Below, piece after piece: positions 62,631-64,000 of a stretch of 64,000 bases of DNA. This DNA comes from Vibrio sp. 10N.261.55.A7 (GTDB lineage Bacteria > Pseudomonadota > Gammaproteobacteria > Enterobacterales > Vibrionaceae), in the NCBI RefSeq assembly GCF_002877365.1, contig NZ_MCWZ01000331.1, forward strand, positions 23,939 through 87,938, written 5' to 3'. A program made the position numbers and the translations under genes. Position 1 is the stretch's first letter, and the number at the start of each line of letters is the position of its first letter. Under the pieces are notes generated by a model. That model did not search any database. It saw only the letters and a list, made by a program, of their open reading frames with translations, and had not been told where the DNA came from.

Positions 62631-62976
62631 ATCCTGCGCTCTTACTGTTTTGGGCTTAAAATTCAGTCAGGAGTATAGCGAGTAAGCGCTAAAGAGGCTA
62701 GTGAGTAAGGGACTCAATTGCCACCAGACGTGAAGTTGGAACGCTATTAGTATTAATATCATACAGCTTAAAATGATAAGACTTTAAGCAGAGCTGCTTT
62801 CACCCTAAGCATATTGCACCCATTAGTCATTTCTGTGAATCAAAAGTCCCAAACCGACACCGCCTAATTACAACGTTCCATGCGGACGCCAAGTCGAGTC
62901 ACACACTGATATACCGAAAGAACCTGCGTGACATCGTTTGGGAACGCCCCACCACGTCAGTTTGATGGTTCCATCA
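62631..62976. other. Intergenic region between epmA and yibN
   Basis: 346 bp. Contains mutually exclusive hairpins: GCTTAAA/TTTAAGC (62766-62789) and AAGCAG/CTGCTT (62786-62799), and TGATGG/CCATCA next to the epmA stop (62963-62976). A possible -10 (TATACT on minus) near 62675 for yibN. No T-run terminator, RNA gene or ORF could be supported. Confidence 0.45.
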
Positions 62977-63951
62977 TTAAGCTCTTGGAAAGGAAAAGGC
63001 TGTGACGTCGTCTATATGGTTGCAGTTTAACGCTAGCATAATCAAACGATCGATACCTAAGGCAACTCCTGAGCACTGAGGAAGCCCTGCCTTTAAAGCA
63101 GACAAAAAGTGGTAATCAATCGGCTGCTCTTTAAGTCCCATCTCCACTCGCTTTCTATTGTCTTGCTCAAATCTACGTTGCTGCTCTTCAAAATTATCAA
63201 GTTCATGAAAACCATTTGCAAGCTCAATTCCTTTGTAATACACCTCAAATCTATCGGCAACACGTGGGTCATGGGCGTTTATTTTCGCCAGCGCAGCTTG
63301 TGAAGCTGGAAAATCGTAAACAAACACGGGGGCGTCTTGACCTATCTTTCCTTCAACACCAATACAGAATAACAGCTGTAATAATGTATCCCTGTCCTGC
63401 TCCTTCTCCGCAATATCACTCAACCCAAGAAGACTTGCAGCGTGCTTCAGTTTATCCATAGAGTCTTCTAGCGGGCACACACCTAAAACATCAACAAACG
63501 CCTGCTGATAGGTCATACGTTTGGCACTTTGACAACCCAATACCAACTTCAACAGTTCGTCCATCTCATCCATCAAATCATGATGATCAAAGCCGACTCG
63601 ATACCACTCCAACATCGTGAATTCAGGGTTGTGATAACGGCCATTTTCTTCATTACGAAATGATTTCCCTATCTGATAGATACAACCACTGCCTGCAGCC
63701 AATAAGCGTTTCATGTGAAATTCTGGGCTGGTCATAAAGTAAAGCTTGCGCCCCTTCGCATAGTCAGGCCCGACAAAGGTCGTTTGAAAAGTATGCAAGT
63801 GGATATCAGTGACGGTGGCGTGACTCATTGCAGGCGTATCAACCTCCATGACACTTTTTTGAGCGAAAAATTCGCGGATAGAGGCCAAAGTAGCCGCTCG
63901 CTGCTTGAGTTGATGGATGCTGGCGCTCGGTTGCCACAATGGTTCGGTCAT
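62977..63951 (-). CDS. epmA: Elongation factor P lysine ligase EpmA
   Basis: 324 residues (E. coli 325). Class II lysyl-tRNA synthetase-like catalytic core without the anticodon-binding domain: motif 2 [20 protein letters not shown], motif 3 [14 protein letters not shown]. It attaches (R)-beta-lysine to Lys34 of EF-P. It is usually next to the frd operon; the remaining 49 bp of the window upstream do not show it. Formerly poxA/genX. Confidence 0.96.
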   Translation of the reverse strand: MTEPLWQPSASIHQLKQRAATLASIREFFAQKSVMEVDTPAMSHATVTDIHLHTFQTTFVGPDYAKGRKLYFMTSPEFHMKRLLAAGSGCIYQIGKSFRNEENGRYHNPEFTMLEWYRVGFDHHDLMDEMDELLKLVLGCQSAKRMTYQQAFVDVLGVCPLEDSMDKLKHAASLLGLSDIAEKEQDRDTLLQLLFCIGVEGKIGQDAPVFVYDFPASQAALAKINAHDPRVADRFEVYYKGIELANGFHELDNFEEQQRRFEQDNRKRVEMGLKEQPIDYHFLSALKAGLPQCSGVALGIDRLIMLALNCNHIDDVTAFSFPRA

Positions 63952-64000
63952 AGGAGTCTTCTTTCTGCGCGATTAGAGAAGCCATAGTCTAGCGCTAAAC

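Overview
This 64 kb window is a stretch of the large chromosome of a Vibrio species. The evidence is the set of proteins and their order: a MotX homologue (polar sodium-driven motor), a PadR-type protein matching the quorum-sensing regulator AphA, a fused argininosuccinate lyase/N-acetylglutamate synthase, a peroxiredoxin-glutaredoxin hybrid beside oxyR, a Vibrio-type DUF3624 protein and a secreted nuclease resembling V. cholerae Xds. Gene order matches what I recall of V. cholerae chromosome I from the S10 ribosomal operon to epmA. The species cannot be fixed from sequence alone. No insertion sequence, prophage, integron cassette, CRISPR array, tRNA or rRNA gene was found. This is conserved core genome, and I did not find a wholly new multi-gene system.

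Layout. 1-5600 (minus): start of the spc operon (rplN, cut by the window edge), then the S10 operon (rpsJ to rpsQ) with a long structured leader. 5700-9700 (minus): rlmB, rnr, motX. 9900-14900 (minus): purA, slyD, yheV, kefB, kefG. 15000-20600 (plus): yheS, a TIGR02444 gene, yheT, yheU, prkB, crp. 20700-26400 (minus): DUF1338 gene, astD, astA, argD/astC, pabA. 26500-29200 (minus): Xds-like nuclease. 29500-41100 (minus): trpS, gph, rpe, dam, damX, aroB, aroK, then pilQPONM. 41200-43800 (plus): mrcA. 43900-47500: oxyR (minus) diverging from the peroxiredoxin-glutaredoxin gene, followed by an Lpd-like flavoprotein. 47600-48400: RidA-like gene and DUF3624. 48700-54100 (minus): argHA, argG, argB, argC. 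54300-58300 (plus): argE, ppc. 58700-59300 (plus): aphA. 59400-62630 (minus): cysE, gpsA, secB, yibN. 62970-63950 (minus): epmA.

How the genes work together. Arginine metabolism dominates: argE diverges from argCBG, argHA lies nearby, and the transaminase shared by synthesis and degradation (argD/astC) heads the arginine succinyltransferase genes. ARG-box-like operators spaced 21 bp apart can be seen at argC/argE and, more weakly, at argHA and argD. The oxyR-prx intergenic region carries a nearly complete four-part OxyR operator. motX has a convincing sigma-28 promoter. The aphA leader carries a segment complementary to my recollection of the first stem-loop of Qrr small RNAs, with a LuxR/HapR-like site upstream.

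Most product calls are secure because the families are very well known. Start codons were moved inward where a ribosome-binding site or family length supports it. Regulatory sites were found by eye and need scoring against matrices.
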